NCBI RefSeq assembly: GCF_000226115.1
Contig: NC_016459.1
Location: 1,550,001-1,614,000, forward strand
Direction: 5' to 3'
From: Thermothielavioides terrestris NRRL 8126
Lineage: Eukaryota; Ascomycota; Sordariomycetes; Sordariales; Chaetomiaceae
DNA: 64,000 nt
Shown here: positions 1 through 11,021 of the stretch, piece by piece
Position numbering within the stretch: position 1 is the first letter of the stretch
Layout of the letters: the number at the start of each line of letters is the position of its first letter
Translations under genes and position numbers: made by a program
Notes under the pieces: model-generated
Seen by the model: only the letters and a program-made list of their open reading frames with translations
Database searches by the model: none
Told to the model about the DNA's origin: nothing

Positions 1-648
1 GTTAAATAATAGAAATGTTAATAGCGATTTAGTACTAATATAATTTAGAAGTCTAGGATTTAAAGAGAGCTTGTCGCCTACGTCCCAACGACGCTAGCTA
101 CTTCGCTTAGACTTAGACGAAATATAACTTTGCTAAGGCCTTAATCCTACTAATCGCCAACGATATTAGTAACTATAACAACGCCTTAGACCTAATAAAG
201 TGGACTTACCTACTCTATAAGTCGTTAATCTAGTGTTCTCTAATAGTTTAATTAGGGTTTTAGGGGAGGGATCTAGTTGTTTTGTCTATATATAACTATA
301 TAAATTAGTTTATATATATTGGTCTCTAGCTACGACCGAGCTAACCTAATATCACTATATTATATATTGCTTAATACGCCTTAGGCGTCCTTCCTTCGTT
401 TCCTTTTAGTAGTAGCTTTATATATCTGTTGAAACTAATATATCAACTACTATATATTCGCTATATCGTCTTTATAGACTTACTGGTTGTACTCTGATAG
501 CTAACCTACCTACTTTACCTAAAAGAAATTTCGCCTTTGATTCGCTATTTAGCCTATATTTCTTCGACTTTCTATTCTTTATTGTCCTCTAGGTCTAGTA
601 TTAGCATCTAGGTTTCTTTAGCTATAGTTTGTATATACTAAGGCTCTA
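1..648 (-). mobile_element. Gypsy-B retrotransposon, 3' fragment with chromodomain (RIP-degraded)
   Basis: On the minus strand, about 600 down to 370 reads, through stops, as a chromodomain of the kind at the end of chromovirus integrases: a KVEEI-like start with RIKG, then after a one-base frameshift VK-stop-VG, SEYNQ and a final LI-x-EF-like helix; the stop stands where the conserved Trp should be, as RIP (TGG to TAG) would give. The fragment joins the integrase C-terminal part at 6226-6480 directly if the LINE at 649-6225 is removed, so both are one element. The rest, toward position 1, is AT-rich with no readable domain and may run into the 3' LTR, which is cut by the window edge. Confidence 0.7.
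635..648. repeat. Target-site duplication, left copy (LINE copy 1)
   Basis: The 14-mer ATACTAAGGCTCTA occurs here and again at 6226-6239, exactly flanking the LINE. It is the expected product of LINE integration and fixes both ends of that copy. Confidence 0.85.
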
Positions 649-3600
649 TAGCTACAAGTTCTAGCTTTGACTTAAACGCCAATTACAAAGGAACTGCTAA
701 GCTAAAATCGAATTTAACAACGTAAGCATTTTTAACGTACCTAATTACCCCTATCTACAGTGTTGTAGAAGGGGCATAGCAGCTATATAGGTCGTAGTGG
801 CGATAGCGGTAGTCCAATAGTAGGCGCTACAAGTCACGATACTATAGCTAATATATGTAAATACCCTAACCGACGGAACTAAAGACTTAGGCTCCCTTCT
901 ATAGGAGCTATAAACGATTGGAATATATATACCGAGGGCGCTAGCAATAAACGATCAAAGCTTTTATAGGAATTCTATACCCTAGTACCGCTAGAGATAT
1001 AGCTATATATATAGGCTATTATATATATATACTATTACAAGGTGTTTTAAAACGAGCTAAACTACCTTTATAACGTATATAAGCTATATAAGAGCATCGA
1101 CTATATAAAAGAGGAGGTTATATAGATAAAGAATAAGATTAGGCTATAGGCAAGTGTTAAAGGTGCCTAGGCAAGGACCTAGGCCTAGGTAGTAGGGTAG
1201 GGCATAGCTATAACGACGACGCCCTAGCTACTTAAAAGCTATATATAGTATATACTAAAGAAGCTACTTTATAAGCTTATAATTGACCTTGGGCAGGCGC
1301 CTATAGATATTGTCAATAGGAGCGTAGGAGATATAGTCTAGATAGTCAATATAGCTATAGCTACAATAGGAGCGACTATAGGAAGTAGCGGAAATAGCGC
1401 TATTATAGCATAGAAGCTACTGAAAAGTAGGAATATAGTAGTTATATTTAAAGAGGATTACTAGGCGTAGTTCGCTAATAAGGACAATAAGGCGTAGGTT
1501 ACTACTATATTCGGAGCGACTATAGTGTTTAAACGCTATACCTTTATAGTACTAGCGAAGGGCGTTTAGCTAACTGCTTTAACGAGGTATAGAGATAGCC
1601 TCGACCGCTTAGCAACAGACTTAGCGAAGGAAAACAAGGTCTAGGTCGTATATACAAAGCTATATATATTGTAAGGTAGTACTAAGGACAGTTAAGGACT
1701 ATAGACAATATATATATTGGTCGAGCTCTATATAGTTAAGGAAGCTATAAAGTTTATTAATTAAGGGGTTCTACTTAACTATACTATCTACCTTTATAAA
1801 TACTTTAAAGGCATAGTATATATAATCCTATACTTTAAATATAGGAAATAGGGATATAAAGCGGTGTTCTATAAGAAGGAGGAGGTATACTATCTAGTTT
1901 ATATCTATATAGTATATAGCGATAGTAGTACTATAAAAGAATAGAAGACGTAGTGCCCTATAAAGACTAACCTAGCTAGGCACTAGCTGAAGTATATTAA
2001 CTATAGAGGTGCTTATATAGCCTTTAATATAAGCTATAAGGTTATATAGGAGTAGTATAAACGTATAAAGAAGTAGTTCCTTGATTATCTACTTACATTC
2101 TATATACTTTAACCTTAGGCAACAATAGTAGTAGAGGCGAGTATATAGCGTAGAAGCTAGGAAGACGAGTTAGGGGAGTAGCGCCTAAGGAAGCGCCTTA
2201 TTAAGGTAGGCTAGCCCTCTAATATCTAGAGGATAAGGCGCTCTAATAGTATAGACCTATTCTAGTTTAGAGTATTCTTATATATATTCTAAGGAGCTAG
2301 GATATAGAATAGGAGCGCTACTTATATAGCGCCCCTATATAATATAAGTGTAGAGCTAGCTTTATAGCCTAATATAGTTATAACCAAGGGCCTCTATCCT
2401 ATACTAAATATATAGCTATAATACTAAGGGTACTCTACTAGAATACTAATAGTAATAGATACTGCTTCAACTAGGTATTAGAAGAAAAAGAGAAGTTTAA
2501 CCTAGTAGCGATTTAAGAGCTACTAATCTGTTTAACTACGACCTTGCCTACCCTACCCTATAAGCAAGGCGGGCAATATAAAATAATATATAGCACTAGA
2601 AGGGCAACGTTATATATAAGTAAACGCCTCAACTATATAATATAGTCTATTAAGGCTAGAGAGGACTAGGTAGTAATAATATTTAAGAAGGTAGGATCGG
2701 AACCCTTTACAGTATAGTCTATCTACTCGCCTAACTAGGAGCTAGGATAGTAGTCGCTACTCTACGCCCTAGTAGAGTAGGAGCTAAGAGAGTATAATAT
2801 ATTTATAAGCGACTTTAACACCTACTATCCTATATAGGACAAATATAATAGAACCTCCTAGTTAGTAGGTATACTACTCTAAATTATAGTAGAATAGGAG
2901 CTTAAGCTCTATACGCCTTATAGTACGTCTATCTAGGTTTAGCAAAGTAATAAAGATAGTATAATCGACTATATCTAGGCAACGTAGAGCAGTAATGCCT
3001 AGTAGCTAAGGCTACTCAACTTAGTAGGCTCGGACTATATACCCTAGGTAGCTAAAGTACCATTAAAGGGGAGTAGTAGTAGAGCTACTATACTACTAAG
3101 CTATAACTAGGCGCTATTAAACTATAAAAGATATAAAGCTAAAGTATAGTTCCTTACTCTATTAAAGGAGATTAATATAATAGGAATTCGAAGATATAAT
3201 AGATATTCTAATATATAAGCTAACTAGTATTGTAGATATAGTGGCGCTACGCTAGAAGCTTAATCAAAGATCTTATATATTATAGTAGAACCTCGAAGTT
3301 GATAAGGCAATATAAGAAACAAGGAGGGCTAAATACACCTAGCGATTAAGCTATATAGTAAGCTCCTAAATATACTACTATAAGGCGATATAGCGGTTTA
3401 AACGCTATACTACCTAGTTATAGACGCTATATTAGTACTACTCTTTCGCTAAAGCGTTAAAGGAATAGAAGCTAATATAGAATATTAAAAGGTAGATACA
3501 ACTTCGAAGCTACTAATACCCTAAACCTCTAACGTTGCTAACGCTCTAGCTAGGGCCTAGTACACCCTAAAGTACTATAATATATATCTAGAAGGCTAAG

Positions 3601-6225
3601 ATACTAATAGAGCGCTTCTTCTCTATACTATAAGCGTAATACAATAGTATCCCTAACTGAGACTAGCCTAAAGGGTCTTTTTATAATACTATACCTATTA
3701 ACTAGAAGGTCTATAATACTAAGATTATAAAGATTATAAGCTATATAAGATTAAATAAAGCGTCTAGTAAAGACCTCTTTACTAATAAGTTCCTTAAGGC
3801 CTATAATAAGGAGAGTAAGCTGTCGAAGGTGTTTATAGTAATTATATATATCTACTTTAAGCTAAAGCACTTCCTATATAGATTTTACACTATATATATA
3901 GTCGTCCTTAGGAAGCTAGGGAAGTCTCTAGAGTAGCTAATAGAGGTAGAGGTATACTACCTAATATCGCTACTTAGTATAGTAGGTAAAATTATCGAGA
4001 TAGCTATTATAGACTAGGTAATATATATAGCTAAGATATATAAACTACTTCTAAAGATATAAATAGGCTTCTAGTAGTATAGGTCTATAGAGGTAGCGAT
4101 CTAGGTAGTAACCAATATAGTGAAGACGGTATTGGTATATAGCGTCTACACCTTGCTATTGCAATTAGATTTAAAAGGCGCTTTCGACTAGGTCGACTAG
4201 GCCTAGCTACTATATACGCTCTAGGAACTAGGCTTTAAGAGGAAGTTGATTATACTTTTAAAGAGCTACTTCGAGGATTATATAGTACGCCTATAGTTCA
4301 ATAGGATTATAACTAAGCCTATAGCTCTATAGTAAGGTATACTATAGGGTTCGTTATTATTACCAACGCTATTTATCTTTTTTATTACCCCCCTGTTTTA
4401 TACCCTTAAAGCGTATACTAGGCTCTTAATAGTTAAATATATAGATAACATTAACCTCCTTATATTCAGATAGGATATACTAGTGTACTACTATATATTG
4501 GAGAGGGGGTTTACTAAGTATAAGAAATAGGTAGTAGAGTAAAGTATATAGTTTAAACTAGCGAAGAGCAAGCTTATCTACTTTATAAAGGTATAGCAAC
4601 TATATATAAAGGTTGTTAATATCTTAGGCGAAGGCTAACTAGGGCTTACCCTAGTAGAGTCGATAAGGTTCCTAGATATATAGTTAGATCGTAAGCTCTC
4701 TTTCAAAGTATATAAGAAGGTGGTAGAGGCAAAGATAGCTATATAGAAGTTCGCCTTTATAAAGCTTATAGCAAAGACGTATAGGGTATATATTGTATAA
4801 GCTTAGAAGATCTATATAAAGGTTATTAAGAGTATCCTCTTATATAGAGTAGCAATATAGTATACCCTAACACTAGTTAGAGGGACCTTCTATAGGATTA
4901 TATATAGCTTTAGTATAATATAGTTGGGCTACCTCTAAGTAGTCGCTAGTATATATAAAGCTATATTAATCTATAACCTTAAAAATAAGACCTAGGTACC
5001 CCCTATTAATCTATACCTTAACTACTAAGCAACGTATACTAAATAAAGGCTCTAGAAGACAAGGCTTATATAGCTTCTATATAATATATATATAAAGGTA
5101 GTGTTAAGGCTAAAGAGGAGGCGCTATATACATTGCGCCCTAGGGACAAAGCTAGCTATAGGGGATTCCCCTATAGAACAAAGGTAGGTATAGGCTAAGG
5201 AATAGCTCCTCTTATACTACTCTACAATAGTAGAAGAGGTATAGAGCGAAAATAGCGAAGACAACAAATAGAGGCTTTAGGAGCCTTAGCTTTATATTAA
5301 CGTAGATATAGTTATAGTAGAAGAATAAAAGGTATATAAAGAGTTATAGATATATCGTATAGACGCTAGGAGGCTAGAAAGAATATACTATAGAGAAGTA
5401 GCTGACCTATATAGCCTAGAGCTACCTACCTAGATACTATAGGTATATAAGGACCTTAGCAAGGTATAGAGCTCTCTTCTTATATAGGTATATATAGGAG
5501 CTATTAGCCTAAGGTAGTTCCTATTTTAGAAAGGTATACCTAATACGCCTATACTACTCTGCTACTATAGCGAGGCGTCTAAGACCGTTGCCTACTTAGC
5601 GATATATTGCAAAGACCTAGCGGTTATAGCAAAAAGGCTAAACGTCTAAGACCGATATACGCTATTTACACTATTTAGAAGTAGGAGAGGCACTTAGGCG
5701 CTTATAGGATAGCTAATATATACTAGGCGCCTATAGGAGTATTGGCTAGCGCTTGAACTGAATATTAAAGACGAGATAGAATATAAAGGAGTAGCGGAAA
5801 GCTCTATAGATATGTAGCTAGTGTATAGTAGCTAGGGCAGTATAGTAGGGGAGCCTCTAACGAATAGCCTCGAGGGAGATAGCGTAGGCAAGAGGTGTAA
5901 AAGGAAGAAGAGGCGTAGGAAGGTCGGCCTCTAGCTACTCTCCTCGTACATACTATATGCCTAGCGGCTAAGGCGCTTACGCCAAGAGCGTGTCGCACAA
6001 GCAAGTGGCGCGCAACAGGCTATATAGGCCGCTATATCTCCGTTGCTACTAGGCTAGAAAGGTGAGTTCCAGCGAGTTGAAGAGAGGAAATCGGGGAGGC
6101 CCGCCCTATATAGCAGGAACATAGCGTAGGCGCTATACGTAAGTGGTATATATAGAGGTAGAGGGACCGCTTGCCCTTAGTAGCAAGGCACTAAATACCT
6201 CTTTGATATAAGATTAATAATAATA
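649..6225 (+). mobile_element. Tad-like non-LTR retrotransposon (LINE), copy 1, RIP-inactivated
   Basis: Reading on the plus strand through many stops shows an endonuclease part at about 2660-2960 (a SDFNTYYP-like form of the GDFNxHHP motif, then a SIIDYI-like IDL motif) and a reverse transcriptase part at about 4150-4490 (LDLKGAFD, and YIDN where YxDD is expected, a G-to-A change). A C-terminal zinc-finger-like region near 5550-5620 has lost cysteines to tyrosine. The element ends in a short (TAA)n tail and is flanked by a 14-bp duplication, both typical of LINEs. A second copy lies at 17,419-23,020 in the same orientation; in the aligned 5' part nearly all differences are C/T or G/A. No intact ORF remains. 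The clade name Tad is inferred from the host group and motif style. Confidence 0.85.
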
Positions 6226-6239
6226 ATACTAAGGCTCTA
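6226..6239. repeat. Target-site duplication, right copy (LINE copy 1)
   Basis: Second copy of the 14-mer at 635-648, directly after the (TAA)n tail of the LINE. It lies within the Gypsy-B integrase C-terminal region. Confidence 0.85.
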
Positions 6240-9201
6240 ATAGAGCTACTAGGAATATATTATATAGCTTTGTATATTTATATAGCAGGGCTAACTAATA
6301 TATTAGTAATCCTACTTAGTCTAATACTTGGAATAGCCTAATAAACTAAGGCTTTAGCTTTTTATTGGTCTTAAGTTTTAGGTTCTAAGTAGACAACTTA
6401 ACTAGGGCTCTCTTCTAAAACTCTATTAGCTTATATTTTTTATTGTAGTACTATTTCTAATTTATTATAGCGTTAGCCTAGTATTGCTCCAACTATTAGT
6501 ATAATTCCTTAAGTTTCTTAATCTGTTCTACTACATTAGGGTATAGTATCCTCCTCTATTAAATATTATCCTCGATATAGTAGGAAATTGTAAAGTTATA
6601 ACTTATAAGTGTTTAAAAAGGGGTAACGCCAATAGTTGTATTAATAGAATTGTTATAAGCGAATTCAGCTTTAGAGAAGAGTGTTGCCTAAGTAATAGAA
6701 TTTAAAGAGGTGAAATATTAGAGGTATTAGATAAAGGTCTAGTTTATTTGTTTAGTCTATCTATTAGTTTAGAGGTAAAACGCTATTGAAAGTCTATAGT
6801 TTATTCGATTTAAATAGTAAAGATCGCTCTAGAATTAGGAGGTAAAGACTAAGCCTTAGTCACTAAGATATCTATAAAGTACTCTATACTTGAGCTTAAT
6901 CTCTTGATAGAGGAGTTCTACTAGCTCTTAGCTATAAATAGAGGTCTAGATAGGGAAGAATCGACTTATTTTTATATACTAGTCGACTATAACTAGGATT
7001 ATATCCTTTTTACTATCTAGTTGTTCTACTATAGGAAAACCTATAATAAAATTTATAGCGATCTCGTTCTAAGGTCGTATTAATATTAGTAAAGATTAAA
7101 GGTTGCTATAAAGTCGATACTTCGATAGTATCTAATACTAATATACTAGGTAGATATTATAGTATTCGCTTACTTCTCTATCAATACCTAGCTAATAGTA
7201 CTTCTATTATACCAACTCCTTAGTTCGGTTATAACTGAAGTATCCTACTAAGGGATTATTATAGTATTGTCTAAAGAGCTCTTGCTTTATAGCCTCCTTA
7301 GTAGGGATATAAAGCTTAGCTTAATATAGTAGTTTATTATCAGGTCTCAACTCCTACTTAGGGACAATGTTAATTCTTTGCTATAGAGTCTATAGGCGGT
7401 CCTTGATTTTCTATATTACTAGATCTAAGTTTTATAACTCTAGGATCAACTCTTTTATTATCTTAGAAGGTACTAAGTTATATAGGGCTTCGCCTTATAT
7501 ATAAATAGCTATAACCTTTCTAAATACAATTTACTCTTAATTAAATAGTTCTTTAAATTTATCTATACTAGGGGGCTTTTAAATACCCTACTTTACTAGC
7601 TAAGTAGTAACTATCTAACGTTTTATCACTATCTTAGGGCTAATATATAGCTAGCTCTCTACGCTACTAGGCATCTAGTATCCTATACCTATCTATATAA
7701 TAGATTGAATATATAGAAGTCTCTCTTTAACGAATATTTACTAGAGTTTAACTATCTTGTTCTATAGAGTTAGCAACTACGCTATACGTTCTAAAGCCGA
7801 CCCTTTTTCGTAGTCGGGTCTTTTCGATAGCCTATTAGCTAGGTTTCGTTTACCTACCTAGTACTTAATAATAAAATTATACTCTACAAGGTATATATAC
7901 TACCTAGCTTAGCGCCTATTTAAATATATCTACTTTATAAAGCTCTATAGATTATTATAGTTAGAGAGGATAGTAACTAGAAAGTTATTCCCTTTAATAT
8001 AATAGCGCTAATGTTTAAAGGCTTTGATAATCGCTATCATTTCTTTATTAGATATCTTATAATTTTTAAGCGATCTAGAGAACTTAGTTAACTAAAAGGC
8101 TATAGGTCGTCTTATCCTATTGTCTTCTTCTTAAGATAAGACCACTCCTATAGCGAAGTTAGAGGTATCAGTCTTAATAGTTACCTTCCTCTATAGGTTA
8201 TAGTAGTACAATGTTAGCGTTTCTATAAAAGCTTGTTTAAGTTATTTAAAAGCTATTCGTTCTTCGCTAGTGAATTAGAGGGATCCTAGTTTCAATCCTT
8301 TTAGTAGAGTAGTTAGAGGCAATACTAGTTCTAAATAGTAGAAGATAAACTGCTAGTAAAAATTGTAGAACCTAAGGAAGATTTGAATATCCTAGTAAAT
8401 AGTAGGCTCTAGCTATTTCTAAATAGTTTAAACTTAGGTTGGATCTATAGTAATTCCTTTAGGAGTTACTAAATATCTAAGGAACTTGACCTTACGTTGA
8501 TAAAACTGATATTTGCTTAGCTTATAGTATAACTATATAGTTCAGAGCTTCTTAAGGACTTGCCAAATATAGGAAGTATAAGTATTATAATCCTTTAAAA
8601 AGATTAAGACGTTATTAAAGAAAGCTATATAGAAGTTGTCTATAAGTCGCCCTAGTGCCTAATAGATATAACTTTAGAAGGTTGCTAGGGCGTTGGTTAA
8701 CCTAAAGGGTATAACTAAGTACTTGAATAGGCTATATTAGGTATAAAAGGCTACTAAAGTACTTAGTACTAATTATATAGTCTAGGATCTCTAAGATCAA
8801 GGGTAATAGGTAGTAGTTCTTCCTTATAATTTTATTAAGCCTTTAGTAATCGATATAGAGTTAGAGAGTACTATCCTTCTTAGGTATAAATAAAACTAGG
8901 CTTATAGCTAGGCTTTAAGATTCTTGGATATACCCTTTTACTAAGTTTTTATAAAGGTATTCCTTAAGAATATCCAACTCCTTTAAAGCCAATAGGTAAA
9001 TAGGCCCTACTAGCAATATTATACTTAGCAATAGCTCAATAGTATAATTAGTCTTACAATATAGCAGTAGAATATTAGCCTTAGTAGGGTCTAATACGTT
9101 AGCGAAGTCTTAGAGCTCTTTAGGGATTTCGTCCTTACCTTAAGACAGCTTTGCCTACGCCTCCTTATCCTCCTTCTCTTTAGGGAATAGAGCTTATAGT
9201 A
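6226..9201 (-). mobile_element. Gypsy-B retrotransposon, pol region (RT, RNase H, integrase), RIP-degraded
   Basis: On the minus strand the order is that of a Gypsy pol. Reverse transcriptase at about 8990-8500 reads LKEYLYKNLVKGYI, then LVLFIPKKDSTL and YIDY. RNase H starts near 8230 with VTIKTDTSNFAIG. The integrase core near 7055 reads EIAINFIIGFP. The integrase C-terminus at about 6480-6240 ends in a LLEP-like motif. Every part is broken by TAG/TAA codons at positions expected to be CAG, CAA or TGG, as RIP produces. It continues across the Tc1-like insertion (9202-11021) to the gag part on the right, and across the LINE (649-6225) to the chromodomain on the left. Confidence 0.85.
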
Positions 9202-9237
9202 CAGATGTCGCTACCAAAAGAACTGGCCCACCGCCTT
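9202..9237 (+). repeat. Left terminal inverted repeat of the Tc1-like element
   Basis: Reverse complement of 10986-11021 with two mismatches near the outer end; the core is GTCGCTACCAAAAGAACTGG and onward. Flanked on the outside by TA at 9200-9201. Confidence 0.95.
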
Positions 9238-9333
9238 CGATGCCAAGATTGCCAAGACTGTATGCCATTGTATTATGTAAGGTAATCTACTGGATCCTTC
9301 TTGATCCACCGGATCCATCTTGTTCCACAGGAT

Positions 9334-9479
9334 CCTCCTGGCTCTGCGGGAGCCTCCTGGCTCTGCGGGAGCCTCCTGGCTCTGCGGGAGCCTCCTGGCT
9401 CTGCGGGAGCCTCCTGGCTCTGCGGGTGCCTCCTGGCTCTGTGGGTGCCTCCTGGCTCTACGGGAGCCTCCTGGCTCTG
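9334..9479. repeat. 19-bp minisatellite inside the Tc1-like element
   Basis: About 7.6 head-to-tail copies of the 19-mer CCTCCTGGCTCTGCGGGAG, with single-base variation in the last three. The array is bracketed by GGATCC-containing sequence on both sides. Because 19 is not a multiple of three, it creates look-alike open frames in all phases; none is a plausible gene. It lies between the transposase 3' end and the left inverted repeat. Confidence 0.95.
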
Positions 9480-9696
9480 GATCCAACTACTCTATTAGGA
9501 AAAAGTGAAGCTATTCAGTGCTTGGCCCAGGGCCCAAAACAACATTTTGCCGACGTTCTTTGGCCCTCCCTTCCACATATTCATTCCTACCTTGGCAACG
9601 AATGACCTCCTGGATATAATGCGGGATCCTCTCAATCCACCGTTGTATCCTCCACTGTTCCAAATCATCCCACGCCTACTTCCAAACCATCTCTGC

Positions 9697-10812
9697 CTAG
9701 CTTTTGCTCTTTGGAGCTCCCTTCTTCGTTGTAACCCTCTTCAAATACGGCCAATATAGCTCGATCATATTCAAATCGGGGGAGTTGGGGCACCAGAGCA
9801 TCCTCGATACTCCCGCGGCCGAGAAGACAATAGCTTGAGCTTGGTAGGCGTAAGCAGGTGCCAGATCTTCCTGTACAATGGCATCTGGGCCACACTCCTT
9901 GGCGAAAGGAATTAGCTTCTTCATCAAGATCTCCTTCTAGTAGCGATACCAGTCAACACTAGAGCCTTGCCGCCGTATAAGCTTGCTATACTTGGCATCC
10001 CACTTCCATTAAGGAGCTCGCCTACCCGGATTTCGAAGCCCTAAGCGCTTTATCTTCGTCTCCAACTCCCATTGTTCACGAAGAATAGGTTCGAGCTCGG
10101 CATTCAGCTTCTCAAGGTCTTTCTCAGCTTCTTTCCTTTCCTTTGCGGTCTCCGGATACCAAACGTAACATAGCCCTTTCGAATCGTAGGAGAAACAGCC
10201 CTAGAACTAGAACTTAGCGTATCCTTTCTATCGTTCGCGAATAACAGACTTGACGAATCTTCCTTCAGGAGTCCTCCAAACGCGGTAGCCGCCATAGCGA
10301 TAATTCAAGACGATAGAGATCTCGTTAGACCAAATAATACGCTTCCAATCTTCGAGGGTCCAGTGTTGATAACGGAGACAGAACTCCAAGCACTCCTTCT
10401 TTATCCTCTCCGTTAGACCAGGCTTGCGAGTTGGCTTCGTCTTCTTCATACCAGCGGCACGAAGAATACGCTAGACGGTCATCGGCGAGATCGTATTGCC
10501 TAGTTCGGCCGAGATATAAGCGCATGTCATCTCACGGCCAAACCGATTCTCCCGGACCTTTTTAAGAACAGCCTCTTTGTGATCATCTTGCTTCGAAGGA
10601 CGGCCAGACTTTGGAGCATCGCACACGTGTTCGTCGAGAAGAACTGGATAAGGAGCATTCGGATCGAAGCCCTGGGCAAGAGCTCTGTCGACTAGGTTCC
10701 TCAAAGTACGGGGTTTAACGCCAGTAAGCTCTTCGATCCACTGATTATCAAGCTGAACAATCAGCTTAAGAGTAAGCGCTTGGGCTCGGGTAGCGATATC
10801 GTAGTAAACCAT
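9697..10812 (-). pseudogene. Tc1-like DDE transposase, inactivated
   Basis: Three successive minus-strand fragments make up one transposase. 10812-10471 starts with MVYYDIATRAQAL and carries the helix-turn-helix DNA-binding half. 10449-10228 holds WSNE, where the first catalytic Asp (WSDE) has become Asn. 9927-9697 holds VQEDLAPAY with the second Asp and SPDLNMIE with the final Glu. There are 34 residues between the second Asp and the Glu, the DD34E spacing of Tc1-like transposases. Stops and frame changes between the fragments and the D-to-N change mean that it cannot be active. The expected Asn-Ala-Pro-x-His after the second Asp is also altered. Confidence 0.85.
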
Positions 10813-10985
10813 CGTAAAATAGGCTATTGAAGAGGTTCAAGGAGGTTCGTTGAACAGGATGATGATGATGGAAAAAGACGCAATTGAGGGGGCAGATGAG
10901 GGGTTGATATCTAGACCTTCCTAATTTGGAAAGACGGAGGATCTGTATGTCTATGTAATTACTGGCTAATTCTGCCGGTCAAATG

Positions 10986-11021
10986 AAGGCGGTGGGCCAG
11001 TTCTTTTGGTAGCGACTTCCG
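10986..11021 (-). repeat. Right terminal inverted repeat of the Tc1-like element
   Basis: Pairs with 9202-9237; TA duplication follows at 11022-11023. Confidence 0.95.

Larger units (their letters stand above)
9202..11021 (-). mobile_element. Tc1/mariner-superfamily DNA transposon (DD34E), inserted in Gypsy-B
   Basis: The element is bounded by 36-bp terminal inverted repeats (9202-9237 and 10986-11021, two mismatches, an inner 31 bp perfect) and by a TA on each side (9200-9201, 11022-11023), the classic Tc1/mariner target duplication. It is about 1.8 kb and carries a broken minus-strand transposase. Base composition is near normal, in sharp contrast to the TpA-rich Gypsy sequence on both sides, so it was probably inserted after the surroundings were mutated by RIP, or it escaped RIP as a single copy. 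It also contains a 19-bp minisatellite next to its left end. Confidence 0.93.

Noticed and set aside
9211..9605. Several overlapping ORFs rich in Pro, Gly, Ser and Leu or in Arg and Ala repeats on both strands
   Set aside because: They are the six frames of the 19-bp minisatellite inside the Tc1-like element; no domain, and the frame rotates by unit.
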